Positions 35,395 to 44,325 of a DNA stretch of 64,000 nucleotides are shown piece by piece (the stretch's first letter is position 1; every line of letters begins with the position of its first letter). This stretch comes from Methylorubrum rhodinum (GTDB taxonomy: Bacteria; Pseudomonadota; Alphaproteobacteria; Rhizobiales; Beijerinckiaceae), in assembly GCF_014199935.1 (NCBI RefSeq), contig NZ_JACHOP010000011.1:1-64000 (forward strand), given 5' to 3'. The position numbers and the translations under genes are program-made. Under the pieces are notes generated by a model that saw only the letters and a list, made by a program, of their open reading frames with translations, did no database searches and was not told the DNA's origin.

Positions 35395-36509
35395 GGCGCG
35401 TCCTCGTCACCGGCGGGGCCGGCTTCGTCGGGCGGCCCGCGGTGGCGGCGCTGGTCGCCCGCGGCTTCGAGGTCCATGCCCTCGGCCGCCGCGCGCCCGA
35501 GGGCGCCCACGCCTTCCATTCGGCCGATCTGCTCGACGCGGGAAGTCGCCGCGCCGCCGTGCGGGCGGCCGGCGCGAGCCACCTCCTGCACCTCGCCTGG
35601 GTGACCGAGCCCGGCCGCTACTGGCAGGCCCCCGAAAACCTCGACTGGACGGCGGCGAGCCTCGACCTCGTGCGCGCCTTCCATGAGGCGGGGGGCGAGC
35701 GGGCCGTGGTGGCGGGGACATGTGCGGAGTACGATTGGACCGGGATCGAACCGCTCGCAGGCCCTAGCCCCCCCTCTCCCCGCAAGCGGGGAGAGGGTCG
35801 CGACGACCCCGTCGTCGTCGCGACAAGCGGGAGCGGGGGTGAGGGGGCCTCTACGGACGAGACTCCTTCGGACAAGCCCCCTCACCTTCGCCTGCCGGCT
35901 CGCTTCGGCGACGACAGGGTCGCCGAAGCCCTCTCCCCGCACGCGGGGCGAGGGGATGCATCGGCCCTCCGTCGCGGACACTTGTCGGAATCCACCCCCT
36001 GCCGCCCCGCCACACTCTACGGCGCCGCCAAGGACGGCCTGCGGCGCATCCTCTCGGCCTACGCCGCGAGCACCGGCCTCTCACTGGCCTGGGGCCGGCT
36101 GTTCTACCTCTACGGGCCCGGCGAGGCCCCGGGCCGCCTCGTCGGCGATGCGGCGCGCGCTTTGCTGGCGGGCCGGCGCTTCGCCACCAGCGCGGGGCAC
36201 CAGCGGCGCGATTTCCTGCCTGTGACAGATGCCGGCGAGGCCTTCGCGGCTCTGCTGGATTCCGGCGCCGAGGGTCCGGTCAATATCGGCTCCGGCGCGG
36301 CCGTACCGGTGCGGACGATTCTGGAGACGGTCGGCCAGCTCACCGGCCGCTCCGAGCTGATCGATTTTGGCGCCCGCGCCCTCCCTCTGAGCGAGCCGGC
36401 CTGCATCGAGGCCGACATCCGGCGCTTGATCGAAGAAGTCGGCTTCCGCCCCCGCCTCATCCTGGACGAGGGCCTGCGCGCCACCCTTGCGGCCTACGCC
36501 GCGCGGTAA
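35391..36509 (+). CDS. NAD-dependent sugar epimerase/reductase carrying a repeat-encoded insert
   Basis: Extended SDR of 372 aa, probably the terminal 4-ketoreductase or epimerase of the CDP-sugar pathway. NAD site VLVTGGAGFVGRPAV at residues 4-18, HLAWVTEPGRYW at about 68-78, AGTCAEYDW at 108-116, and the catalytic Y210-x3-K214 in LYGAAKDGL. Between AEYDW and the YxxxK motif, where relatives have only a short loop, there is an insert of roughly 80 residues (about 120-201), most of it encoded by a 185-bp palindromic element. Frame is kept and all catalytic motifs remain. GTG 35391 is the start by overlap with the epimerase gene. Confidence 0.87.
   Translation: MRRVLVTGGAGFVGRPAVAALVARGFEVHALGRRAPEGAHAFHSADLLDAGSRRAAVRAAGASHLLHLAWVTEPGRYWQAPENLDWTAASLDLVRAFHEAGGERAVVAGTCAEYDWTGIEPLAGPSPPSPRKRGEGRDDPVVVATSGSGGEGASTDETPSDKPPHLRLPARFGDDRVAEALSPHAGRGDASALRRGHLSESTPCRPATLYGAAKDGLRRILSAYAASTGLSLAWGRLFYLYGPGEAPGRLVGDAARALLAGRRFATSAGHQRRDFLPVTDAGEAFAALLDSGAEGPVNIGSGAAVPVRTILETVGQLTGRSELIDFGARALPLSEPACIEADIRRLIEEVGFRPRLILDEGLRATLAAYAAR
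35771..35955. repeat. 185-bp palindromic repeat element within a coding sequence
   Basis: One end CCCCTCTCCCCGCAAGCGGG, the other CCCTCTCCCCGCACGCGGGG, with inner stems GTCGCGACGACC/GTCGTCGTCGCGAC and GGTGAGGGGG/CCCCCTCACC. By eye the sequence follows, in reverse orientation, that of the intergenic element at 9576-9759 almost base for base over the outer stems. It is translated in one frame as a Gly/Pro/Arg-rich segment in the epimerase gene. Confidence 0.93.
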
Positions 36510-36547
36510 CCCTTCCCGCGGCCGCTCCCGGAACCCATGTGCCGGCG

Positions 36548-36715
36548 ATGAACGCAGTGCTCGGCCTGTGGGCGGCCTATTGGGCGGCGGTCTTCGCGCA
36601 GCTCGCCCATCTGCGCAGGCAGGAGGACGGCGTCGGCGCGATGGCGTTTGCCCGCATCGCCGGCCTGCTGCTGGCGGCGGCGTTGGGCCTGTTCCTCAGC
36701 GCGCATGCCGGCTGA
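36548..36715 (+). CDS. Small two-helix membrane protein (55 aa)
   Basis: ATG 36548 to TGA 36715 encodes 55 residues with a first hydrophobic helix AVLGLWAAYWAAVFAQLAHL, a charged turn RRQEDGVGA and a second helix MAFARIAGLLLAAALGLFLSA. It starts 39 bp after the sugar-epimerase stop, on the same strand. There is no strong ribosome site, but the composition is that of a genuine small membrane protein, and the short hairpin layout is normal for such proteins. No function can be assigned. Confidence 0.5.
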   Translation: MNAVLGLWAAYWAAVFAQLAHLRRQEDGVGAMAFARIAGLLLAAALGLFLSAHAG

Positions 36716-36965
36716 CGCCGCTCATGACGCCCCGGAGCGACAACTCAGCGTGACGCCACCGTAAATCCGAAGCTCGCACAGGCAACTTCAAGCATGATTG
36801 CGACCTGTGCTGTAGAATGCACGATTCCATCAATCCTCCTGCGGCCAAACGCGCCCTTCATCGAATTGAGGCTGGCCTTTTACCGTTCGTTAGCCAAGTT
36901 CCAGCAGCAGTTGCATCATGCGGTCACCCGGCCGTCCCCTGCAACATCGGCATCGACATCCAGCC

Positions 36966-38654
36966 ATGCGCGCTGTCTCGAACCTCCCCATCGTCGCCAA
37001 GCTCGCCCTCGCCTTCGGACTCGTCGTCTGCGCGGTATCGGGCTCGGCCTTCGTCAGCTGGCGCAACCTCGGCACGATCGAGGAGGCCAACCGCTGGCGC
37101 GACCACACCTATCTCGTGCTGCGCAAGGTCGACCGGCTCACCGCCGCCATGGTCGATCGGGAGACCGGCCTGCGCGGCTACGTGATCGCCGCCGATCCCG
37201 CCTTCCTCGATCCCTACCGGGCCGGTAGCCGAACCTTCGCCGAGACGATGACGGCCTTGCGCACGCTGGTGTCCGACAATCCCGAGCAGCTCCGGCGGCT
37301 CGACACGCTCGACGCCGCCGCCCGGAAGTGGACGGTCGAGATCGCCGAGCCCGAGATCGCGCTGATGCGCGACGAGGCGACCCGGGCGCAGGCTTTGCAG
37401 ATCGTCGCCTCCGGCAAGGGCAAGGTGTCGATGGACGCCGTGCGCGCCACCGCCGCCGAGATCTCCCGGAGCGAGGAGGTCCTGCTGGACCTGCGCGCCC
37501 GGACGGCGGAGGAGGCGGCGTCGGCCTCGCGCTTCGCGGTGGCCGCGGGCCTCGCGGCGCTGCTCGTCGTGTCGGGTCTCGGCATCCTGCTGCTCGCCGG
37601 CACCGTCTCCCGCCCGATCCGCCGGATGACCGAACTCATGGCCCGCCTCGCTTCGGGCGACGCGAGCGTCGCGATCCCCTTCCGGGAGCGGCGCGAGGAG
37701 GTCGGCGCCATGGCCGCCGCCGTGCAGGTGTTCAAGGACAACCTGATCCGCACCCGCGCCCTCGAAGAGGAGACGGCGCTCGCCCGCGCCGGGGCCGAGG
37801 CGCAGCGCAAGGCGGCGATGCGCGAGATGGCGGACGGGTTCGAGCGGGCGGTGGGCGGCATCGTCGGGGCGGTGGCCTCCGCGGCGACCGAGCTTCAGGC
37901 GACGGCGCAAAGCATGGCCGGCACCGCGGCGCAGACCGCCTCGCAATCGGGCGCGGCCGCGGTGGCGGCGGAGGCGGCGGCCGCCAATGTCGGCACGGTC
38001 GCGGCGGCGGCAGAGGAACTCGGCGCCTCGGTGCAGGAGATCGCACGGCAGGTCAGCGGCTCGACCGTGCTGGCCCGGGCCGCGGCGGGCGAGGCCGAGG
38101 GCACGGCCGCGCTGGTCCAGGACCTGAGCGCCGCGGCGGCCAAGATCGGCAACGTGGTCGGCCTGATCTCGACCATCGCCGGCCAGACCAATCTTCTGGC
38201 GCTGAACGCCACCATCGAGGCGGCCCGCGCCGGCGAGGCGGGGCGCGGCTTCGCGGTCGTGGCGGCGGAGGTGAAGGAACTCGCCAACCAGACCGCGCGG
38301 GCGACCGACGAGATCTCCGGCCAGATCGGCCAGGTTCAGGCCATCACCGACCGGGCGGTGACCGCGATCGGCGGGATCGCCGGGCGCATCCGCGAGATCG
38401 ACCACCTCGCCGGCGGCATCGCGGCTGCCGTGGAGGAGCAGGGCGCGGCGACCCAGGAGATCGTGCGCAACGTCTCGGAGGCCTCCTCCGGCACCGGAGC
38501 CGTCACCGGCAACGTCGCGGGCGTCGCCGAGGCGGCCGAGACCACGGGCGCGGCGGCCGCCCAGGTGCTCGCCTCGGCCTCGGAGCTGTCGCAGCGCTCC
38601 GAGCAGCTCGACGGTCAGGTGCGCCGCTTCCTCGATACGGTGCGGGCGGCCTGA
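36966..38654 (+). CDS. Methyl-accepting chemotaxis protein with CHASE3-like sensor
   Basis: Chemoreceptor of 562 aa. A first membrane helix ([19 protein letters not shown]) is followed by a CHASE3-type periplasmic domain ([22 protein letters not shown]), a second helix ([18 protein letters not shown]), HAMP ([18 protein letters not shown]) and the signalling domain, whose hairpin tip reads [35 protein letters not shown]. There is no C-terminal CheR-binding pentapeptide. ATG 36966 precedes the first helix directly. The gap 36716-36965 has no gene. Ligand unknown. Confidence 0.93.
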   Translation: MRAVSNLPIVAKLALAFGLVVCAVSGSAFVSWRNLGTIEEANRWRDHTYLVLRKVDRLTAAMVDRETGLRGYVIAADPAFLDPYRAGSRTFAETMTALRTLVSDNPEQLRRLDTLDAAARKWTVEIAEPEIALMRDEATRAQALQIVASGKGKVSMDAVRATAAEISRSEEVLLDLRARTAEEAASASRFAVAAGLAALLVVSGLGILLLAGTVSRPIRRMTELMARLASGDASVAIPFRERREEVGAMAAAVQVFKDNLIRTRALEEETALARAGAEAQRKAAMREMADGFERAVGGIVGAVASAATELQATAQSMAGTAAQTASQSGAAAVAAEAAAANVGTVAAAAEELGASVQEIARQVSGSTVLARAAAGEAEGTAALVQDLSAAAAKIGNVVGLISTIAGQTNLLALNATIEAARAGEAGRGFAVVAAEVKELANQTARATDEISGQIGQVQAITDRAVTAIGGIAGRIREIDHLAGGIAAAVEEQGAATQEIVRNVSEASSGTGAVTGNVAGVAEAAETTGAAAAQVLASASELSQRSEQLDGQVRRFLDTVRAA

Positions 38655-38672
38655 GCCGGACGGGACGGTACG

Positions 38673-38709
38673 AAAAAGGCCACGGCGCCGAGTGCGCCGT
38701 GGCCTTTTT
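38673..38709. terminator. Bidirectional Rho-independent terminator
   Basis: AAAAAGGCCACGGCGC (38673-38688), a five-base loop and GCGCCGTGGCCTTTTT (38694-38709) make a perfect 16-bp stem with A-tract and T-tract. It lies between the convergent chemoreceptor and typA genes and should end both transcripts. Confidence 0.95.
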
Positions 38710-38729
38710 CATCGTGGCACCCAAAGGAA

Positions 38730-40556
38730 TCAGGCCGAGAGGGCGTCCTTGGCGCGCTCGGCGCGCTTGCGGTCGTTGGGGTCGAGCACGGCCTTGCGCA
38801 GGCGGATCGACTTCGGCGTCACTTCCATCAGCTCGTCGTCCTGAATCCAGGCGAGCGACTTCTCCAGCGTCATCCGGATCGGCGGGGTCAGGCGCACGGC
38901 CTCGTCCTTCGAGGTGGTGCGGATGTTCGTCAGCTTCTTGCCCTTGAGCACGTTCACCTCGAGGTCGTTCTCGCGGTTGTGCTCACCGACGATCATGCCC
39001 TGGTACACCTTGGCGCCGGGCTCGATCATCATCGGCCCGCGATCCTCGAGGTTCCACATGGCGTAGGCCACCGCCTCGCCCTTGTCGTTCGAGATCAGCA
39101 CGCCGTTGCGGCGGCCGGCGATCTCGCCCTTGTAGGGCTCGTAGGCCTTGAACAGCCGGTTCATGATCGCGGTGCCGCGGGTGTCGGTCATCAGCTCACC
39201 CTGGTAGCCGATGAGGCCGCGGGTGGGCGCGTGGAAGACGAGTCGCAGGCGGTTGCCGCCCGACGGCCGCATCTCGATCATGTCGGCCTTGCGCTCGGAC
39301 ATCTTCTGCACGACGACGCCCGAATACTCCTCGTCGACGTCGATCACGACCTCCTCGACCGGCTCCAGGACCTCGCCGCCCTCGCCCTTCTCCAGGACGA
39401 CGCGGGGACGCGAGACGGCGATCTCGAAGCCCTCGCGGCGCATGGTCTCGATCAGGATCGACAGCTGCAATTCGCCGCGGCCGGAGACATAGAACGAATC
39501 CTTGTCGGCGGCCTCCTCGATCTTGAGCGTGACGTTGCCCTCGGCCTCCTTGAACAGGCGGTCGCGGATCATGCGGCTCGTGACCTTGTCGCCCTCGGTG
39601 CCGGCCAGCGGCGAATCGTTGACGATGAAGGACATGGTGACGGTCGGCGGATCGATCGGCTGCGCCTGGATCGGCTCGGCGACGGCCGGGTCGCAGAAGG
39701 TGTCGGCCACCGTGCCCTTGAGGAGACCCGCGATGGAGACGATGTCGCCCGCCTCACCCACGTCGATGGGCGCGCGCTCCAGGCCGCGGAAGGCCAGGAT
39801 CTTCGAGACGCGGCCGGTCTCCACGACCTTGCCGGTCCGGTCGAGCACCTTGATCGACTGGTTGGGCTTGACCGTGCCGGACGCGATGCGGCCGGTGATG
39901 ATGCGGCCGAGGAACGGGTTGGCCTCCAGAAGCGTGCCGAGCATGCGGAACGGGCCGTCATCGACCCGCGCCTGCGGCACGTGCTCCAGCACGAGGTCGA
40001 ACAGAGGCGCGAGGCCCTGCGACTGGTCGCCGTCCGGCGCGGTGTTCATCCAGCCGGAGCGGCCCGAACCGTAGAGGATCGGGAAGTCGAGCTGCTCGTC
40101 GGTGGCGTCGAGCGCCGCGAACAGGTCGAACACCTCGTTGACGACCTCGTTGATGCGGGCGTCCGGCCGGTCGACCTTGTTGATGGCCACGATCGGGCGC
40201 AGCCCGATCTTCAAGGCCTTGCCGACGACGAACTTGGTCTGCGGCATCGGGCCCTCGGCGGCGTCCACCAGCACGATCACGCCGTCGACCATGGAGAGGA
40301 TGCGCTCGACCTCGCCGCCGAAATCGGCGTGGCCGGGGGTGTCGACGATGTTGACGCGGGTGTCCTTCCAGACGACCGAGGTCGCCTTGGCCAGGATGGT
40401 GATGCCGCGCTCCTTCTCGAGGTCGTTCGAGTCCATCGCCCGCTCCTCGACCCGCTGGTTCTCGCGGAAGGTGCCGGACTGCTGGAGCAGCTTGTCGACC
40501 AGCGTGGTCTTGCCATGGTCGACGTGGGCGATGATGGCGATGTTGCGCAGCTTCAT
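38730..40556 (-). CDS. typA: Translational GTPase TypA/BipA
   Basis: Ribosome-binding GTPase of 608 aa, helping late 50S assembly and growth under stress. G1 is [15 protein letters not shown] at residues 10-24, switch/G2 [12 protein letters not shown]3 [15 protein letters not shown]4 [12 protein letters not shown]-terminal BipA-specific segments include [25 protein letters not shown] and [46 protein letters not shown] 40556 starts at the conserved [15 protein letters not shown]. Confidence 0.97.
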   Translation of the reverse strand: MKLRNIAIIAHVDHGKTTLVDKLLQQSGTFRENQRVEERAMDSNDLEKERGITILAKATSVVWKDTRVNIVDTPGHADFGGEVERILSMVDGVIVLVDAAEGPMPQTKFVVGKALKIGLRPIVAINKVDRPDARINEVVNEVFDLFAALDATDEQLDFPILYGSGRSGWMNTAPDGDQSQGLAPLFDLVLEHVPQARVDDGPFRMLGTLLEANPFLGRIITGRIASGTVKPNQSIKVLDRTGKVVETGRVSKILAFRGLERAPIDVGEAGDIVSIAGLLKGTVADTFCDPAVAEPIQAQPIDPPTVTMSFIVNDSPLAGTEGDKVTSRMIRDRLFKEAEGNVTLKIEEAADKDSFYVSGRGELQLSILIETMRREGFEIAVSRPRVVLEKGEGGEVLEPVEEVVIDVDEEYSGVVVQKMSERKADMIEMRPSGGNRLRLVFHAPTRGLIGYQGELMTDTRGTAIMNRLFKAYEPYKGEIAGRRNGVLISNDKGEAVAYAMWNLEDRGPMMIEPGAKVYQGMIVGEHNRENDLEVNVLKGKKLTNIRTTSKDEAVRLTPPIRMTLEKSLAWIQDDELMEVTPKSIRLRKAVLDPNDRKRAERAKDALSA

Positions 40557-40773
40557 CGGGGTTCTCGATGGGGGCGGACGAAACCCGGCCATAAGGCGGC
40601 GTGTCGCGGGCCGTGTTCGACGGTCGTGACGCCAAAGTACGATTCGGGCGGTATCGCGTCGCAATATAAGCTGGGGGCCGATCCGGCAAGGGCGTGTGAC
40701 GCGGGGCCGGGCGGCGCAGCCGGCCTCACCCGGGTCCGGTCGGGCGAAACAGGCATGCGGGAGAGGATCGGGG

Positions 40774-42099
40774 ATGCCGCGTTGGCAATGGTTGATGGCG
40801 CAGCTGACGCGGCGGCTGTGGGTGCGCGCGACGCTGATCGGCCTGACGGGCGTGCTGGCCGCGGTGCTCGCGACCAGCGTCGATCGCTACCTGCCCTGGC
40901 GGATGCCGGTCACGATCAGCACCGACGCCCTCGACAGCATCCTCACCGTCATCGCCTCCTCCATGCTGACGGTGACGACCTTCTCGCTCAGCATCACGGT
41001 CTCGGCCTACGGCTCGGCCACCAACAACGTCACGCCGCGGGCCACCACCCTGCTGATCGAGGACGGGCTGACCCAGACCGTGCTCTCGACGTTCCTCGGC
41101 TCGTTCCTGTTCGGCATCGTCGGCCTCGTGGTGTCGAAGACCGGGGCCTACGGCGAGCAGGGGCGCGCCGTCCTGTTCGTGGTGACGATCGCGGTCATCG
41201 CCCTGATCGTCGTCGTGCTGCTGCGCTGGATCAACCACCTGACCCGGCTCGGCCGCGTCGGCGAGACCACCGGCCGGGTCGAGGCCGCCGCCCGCAAGGC
41301 GATCGAGGCGCGCCTGCGCGCGCCCTATCTGGGCGGGCGCCCCTTGCGCGACGAGGGCGCCATCCCGGCCGACGCCGTCCCGGTGAGCCCGGAGGCGATC
41401 GGCTACGTCCAGCACATCGACATGCCGGCCCTGTCGAAGCTCTGCGAGGCGCATGGCATGGAGGTCTTCGTCCGGGCGACGCCGGGAGCCTTCACCTATC
41501 CGGAGAGGCCGGTCGCCTGGATCGGGCCATCGGAGACGGAGGCCGACCGCGACGCCCTCGCCCGGGAGGTCGCCTGCGTCTTCTCGATCGGCGACGAGCG
41601 CTCGTTCGATCAGGACCCGCGCTTCGGCCTCGCCGTGCTGAGCGAGATCGGCTCCCGCGCCATGTCCCCCGCGGTGAACGATTCCGGCACCGCCATCGAC
41701 GTCGTCGGCCGCTCGATCCGGCTCCTGAGCCTGTGGGCGCGCGAGAGCGCCGCCCCGCCGGACGACGCGCCGGTCCATCCCCGCGTCCACATCCCGCCGC
41801 TCGCCGCGGCCGACCTCCTGGAAGACGCCTTCATGGTGATGGGCCGCGACGCCGCCGGGCTGATCGAGGTGCAACTGCGCATCCAGAAGGGGCTCTCGGC
41901 GCTCAGCCGCATGGGCGATCCGGCGTTCCGGGCGGCGGTGCGGCACCAGTCGCGCCTGGCGCTGGAACGGGCCGAGGCGGCGCTCACGGTGGAGGCCGAC
42001 AAGGCGCGCCTGCGCGCCCTGGCGCAGGTCTTCGGCGGCGACGTCGCAGCGATCCGGGCGGCCGAGGGCGCGGCCTGCGCCTCGCAGCGATGCGGATGA
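40774..42099 (+). CDS. DUF2254 family membrane protein
   Basis: Protein of 441 aa. The N-terminal half has about four membrane helices, including LIGLTGVLAAVLA, a stretch SMLTVTTFSLSITVSAYGSATNNVTPRATTLLIEDG typical of DUF2254, and VVTIAVIALIVVVLLRWI. The soluble C-terminal half (about 190-441) holds AMSPAVNDSGTAIDVVGRSIRLLS, another hallmark. Function unknown. ATG 40774 has a GAGAGGA ribosome site. Confidence 0.85.
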   Translation: MPRWQWLMAQLTRRLWVRATLIGLTGVLAAVLATSVDRYLPWRMPVTISTDALDSILTVIASSMLTVTTFSLSITVSAYGSATNNVTPRATTLLIEDGLTQTVLSTFLGSFLFGIVGLVVSKTGAYGEQGRAVLFVVTIAVIALIVVVLLRWINHLTRLGRVGETTGRVEAAARKAIEARLRAPYLGGRPLRDEGAIPADAVPVSPEAIGYVQHIDMPALSKLCEAHGMEVFVRATPGAFTYPERPVAWIGPSETEADRDALAREVACVFSIGDERSFDQDPRFGLAVLSEIGSRAMSPAVNDSGTAIDVVGRSIRLLSLWARESAAPPDDAPVHPRVHIPPLAAADLLEDAFMVMGRDAAGLIEVQLRIQKGLSALSRMGDPAFRAAVRHQSRLALERAEAALTVEADKARLRALAQVFGGDVAAIRAAEGAACASQRCG

Positions 42100-42188
42100 A
42101 TGCTGTTGAGGAGCCCGCGCCCCTGGGCGGATGCCGTCGCGATCTGCCATAAGCTCTCCGGCATGACCCGTCCGTTCCGGCCCTTCCC

Positions 42189-42920
42189 GTGACCGCCCGT
42201 CCCCCGATCCGCTTCCGCGGCCGCTCGTTCCTGGCGATGGTGCTGGCCCCCGTGCCGCCGGTCGATCAGTGGCTGGCCGAGCTCGACGCCCTGAAGCAGC
42301 GCGCGCCTGCCTTCTTCGCGGTGCGCGCCATCATCCTCGACGTGACCGGCCTGTCCTTCGACCGCTCGGACCTGCTCGACCTCTGCGCCGAGCTGAACAA
42401 GCGCTCGATCACGATTCTGGGCATCGAGGGCATCGGCCCGACCTCGCTCGGGCCGGGCTTCCCGCCGCCGCTGGTCGGCGGCAAGCCGATCGACGATTTT
42501 TCCGCGCCGGAGCCGGGGGCCGAGGCGCCCGCCGCCCCCTCCGCAGCCCAGGCGCCGGCGCAGGCCGCGTCGATGCCGGCCCCGCCCCGGCCGCGCTCCT
42601 TCGTGCTCGACGCGCCGGTGCGCTCGGGGCAGGTGATCCAGCATCTCGACGGCGACGTCACCGTGATGGGCTCGGTCGCCTCCGGGGCCGAGGTGATCGC
42701 GGGCGGCTCGATCCACATCTACGGGGCGTTGCGCGGGCGGGCCATCGCGGGCGCGGTGGGCGATTCCAACGCCCGCATCCTGTGCCGCAAGTTCGAGCCG
42801 GAACTCATCGCCATCGACGGCCTCTACAAGACCGCCGACGATCTCGGCGGCACGGGGCGCGGTCAGGCCGTGCAGGCCCGGCTCGACGGCGACGCCATCG
42901 TGGTCTCGGCCCTCGACTGA
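42189..42920 (+). CDS. MinC-like septum-site protein, copy 1
   Basis: Protein of 243 aa with the MinC layout. The N-terminal domain holds VRAIILDVTGLSFDRSDLLDLCAELNKRSITILGIEGI; after a Pro/Ala-rich linker the C-terminal beta-helix carries VRSGQVIQHLDGDVTVMGSVASGAEVIAGGSIHIYGALRGRAIAGAVGD, then RILCRKFEPELIAIDGLY. In the canonical protein this C-terminal domain binds MinD and the N-terminal domain inhibits FtsZ. It is separated from minD by a BamE-like gene and the second minC. GTG 42189 is the start. Which of the two copies is the main MinC is not clear from sequence. Confidence 0.9.
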   Translation: MTARPPIRFRGRSFLAMVLAPVPPVDQWLAELDALKQRAPAFFAVRAIILDVTGLSFDRSDLLDLCAELNKRSITILGIEGIGPTSLGPGFPPPLVGGKPIDDFSAPEPGAEAPAAPSAAQAPAQAASMPAPPRPRSFVLDAPVRSGQVIQHLDGDVTVMGSVASGAEVIAGGSIHIYGALRGRAIAGAVGDSNARILCRKFEPELIAIDGLYKTADDLGGTGRGQAVQARLDGDAIVVSALD

Positions 42921-43038
42921 GCAGATCCGCCGTCCACGGCTTTTCGCGCGGATCGCTCGGATTCTCGGCATTCGCTGAACCGCCGCTTCACGGGATCGGG
43001 CGCCTGCTGGACGCCCCGGAATCCCGGAGGCGTCGGCC

Positions 43039-44010
43039 ATGCGCGTAGTAGTTCTGACGGCCCTCATCACCCTCCTGCCCCTCCCCGCGGCGGCCGAAGA
43101 CGGCTTTCGCGCACGGCTCAACGATTACGTGGCGGATCACGGCGGCTGCCCGAGGAGCCGCGCCCTGGTGGAGCGGGAACTCGTCGCGTTCGAGCGCGGG
43201 CGCGCGGAGGGCGAGCCGGGTTCGCTCGCCCTGTTCGGCAAGCTCGCCGCCGAATGGACCGCGGAGGACATCCAGGACCTGCTCGCGGTCATCCGGGCCT
43301 GCGAGGCGCTGCGGCCGCGGCCGCGCCCTGCCGAGGACGGCGAACGCCGCCTCGCCGAGCGGCTCGACTACCTCGCCCAGGCGATGCGCCGGGCGATCGT
43401 GCTGAGCGCGCAGCCCTCGGCAATTCCCGAAGGCTCCGCCCCGTCCGGCCTGCGCGCCGACGCCCCGCCAGAGGCCGGGGGCGGACCGGGCGCAGCGCCG
43501 CGATCGGGTCGCCGCGGCCAGGGTCCGGCCTTCGTGCCGGTGGATGCCTCCCGCCCCGCCCCGGCGTCGGTCTCTGCGCCGGACGAGGGCCGGCGCCCCT
43601 TCTCCCCGGAGCGCGCCCCGGCCGAAGCCTCGCTCGCCCGCGCGGCACCGGCGCTCGGACCGGCGGAGGCCGCCGCGCCGCGCCGGGAGGCCCTGCGCGT
43701 CGCCTTCGCCCCCGGATCGGCAGCGCCCGGCATCGGGTCGGCGTTCCACCGCGCCGCCGCTGTCCCCGAAGCGCCGGTCGTGGCCTGCGTGGTCACGCGG
43801 GAGCGGTTCGAGCGCATCCGCGCCGGCATGTCGCCGAACGAGGTCGAGGGGGTGTTCGGCTGCCGCGGGCGCCTCGACAGCGCCGCCGCGATCGAGGGGA
43901 TCGGCACCTTCGAGGTCCATGTCTGGTCACCGCCGAGCCTCGCCGGTTCGGTGACGGTGACCTTCCAGGATCGCCGCCTCAAGGCGAAGGTTCAGCGCGG
44001 GCTGATCTGA
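43039..44010 (+). CDS. Secreted protein with C-terminal BamE/SmpA-like domain
   Basis: Protein of 323 aa. A signal peptide (VVLTALITLLPLPAAA) precedes an N-terminal part (about 20-120) with C-x-R pattern DHGGCPRSRALVERELVAFERG, then an Ala/Pro/Arg-rich disordered stretch (about 130-235) and a C-terminal domain, about 245-323: VTRERFERIRAGMSPNEVEGVFGCRGRLDS...TVTFQDRRLKAKVQRGL. That end resembles the BamE/SmpA-OmlA and DUF3862 fold, which packs against outer-membrane or cell-wall partners. Two cysteines in it could bond (ACVV and GCRG). No lipobox. It lies between two minC copies, which may be a coincidence of position. Confidence 0.72.
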   Translation: MRVVVLTALITLLPLPAAAEDGFRARLNDYVADHGGCPRSRALVERELVAFERGRAEGEPGSLALFGKLAAEWTAEDIQDLLAVIRACEALRPRPRPAEDGERRLAERLDYLAQAMRRAIVLSAQPSAIPEGSAPSGLRADAPPEAGGGPGAAPRSGRRGQGPAFVPVDASRPAPASVSAPDEGRRPFSPERAPAEASLARAAPALGPAEAAAPRREALRVAFAPGSAAPGIGSAFHRAAAVPEAPVVACVVTRERFERIRAGMSPNEVEGVFGCRGRLDSAAAIEGIGTFEVHVWSPPSLAGSVTVTFQDRRLKAKVQRGLI

Positions 44011-44231
44011 GTTCGCGCGCATCGGCCTCGTCCGAAAGCCGCGTCCCACCGTCCGGGCGATGCGCGAGCGAATCACGCCCGAGATCGCCGCGATCACAGG
44101 ATCGGCTGATCCGGCGGGCCAAGGCGGCTTAACCTTTGGGCCGGCGCGGCCGCACGCGCGGCCCGACCGGCCAACGCCCTGGCGGGCCAGCGATCTTTCG
44201 GTTCGGGGCGGGGGTCGGCAAAAATGACCGG

Positions 44232-44311
44232 CCCGGCAAGATTTGCCGGGAACGTTGAGAAAATTAACCGACCGGTAACCTTACCGACGATCAATGGGCG
44301 TGTCGGTAAGG
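44232..44311 (+). promoter_or_regulatory. Two hairpins in the leader of the minC-minD-minE operon
   Basis: Two perfect inverted repeats lie just ahead of the second minC. The first is CCCGGCAA-GAT-TTGCCGGG (44232-44250). The second has 10-bp arms CCTTACCGAC (44279-44288) and GTCGGTAAGG (44302-44311) around a 13-base loop. The right arm of the second ends in the GTAAGGA ribosome site of the gene, so the hairpin could mask it. Together with the AT-richer stretch between them this looks like a control region. Confidence 0.6.
44264..44279 (+). promoter_or_regulatory. CtrA-like site upstream of minC copy 2
   Basis: TTAACCGACCGGTAAC matches the alphaproteobacterial CtrA pattern TTAA-N7-TTAAC in eight of nine defined positions (the second half reads GTAAC). 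In Sinorhizobium, minCDE is under CtrA control, so the position fits. The site overlaps the left arm of the second leader hairpin by one base. Single-site evidence only. Confidence 0.4.
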
Positions 44312-44325
44312 AAACGTCAACGCCC

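Noticed and set aside
38979..42152. A plus-strand open frame of more than 1000 codons opposite typA
   Set aside because: It lies antisense to typA and in a shifted frame of the DUF2254 gene, both with unmistakable motifs. The translation is rich in His/Asp/Leu/Val/Arg with no domain, as is typical for the opposite strand of GC-rich genes.
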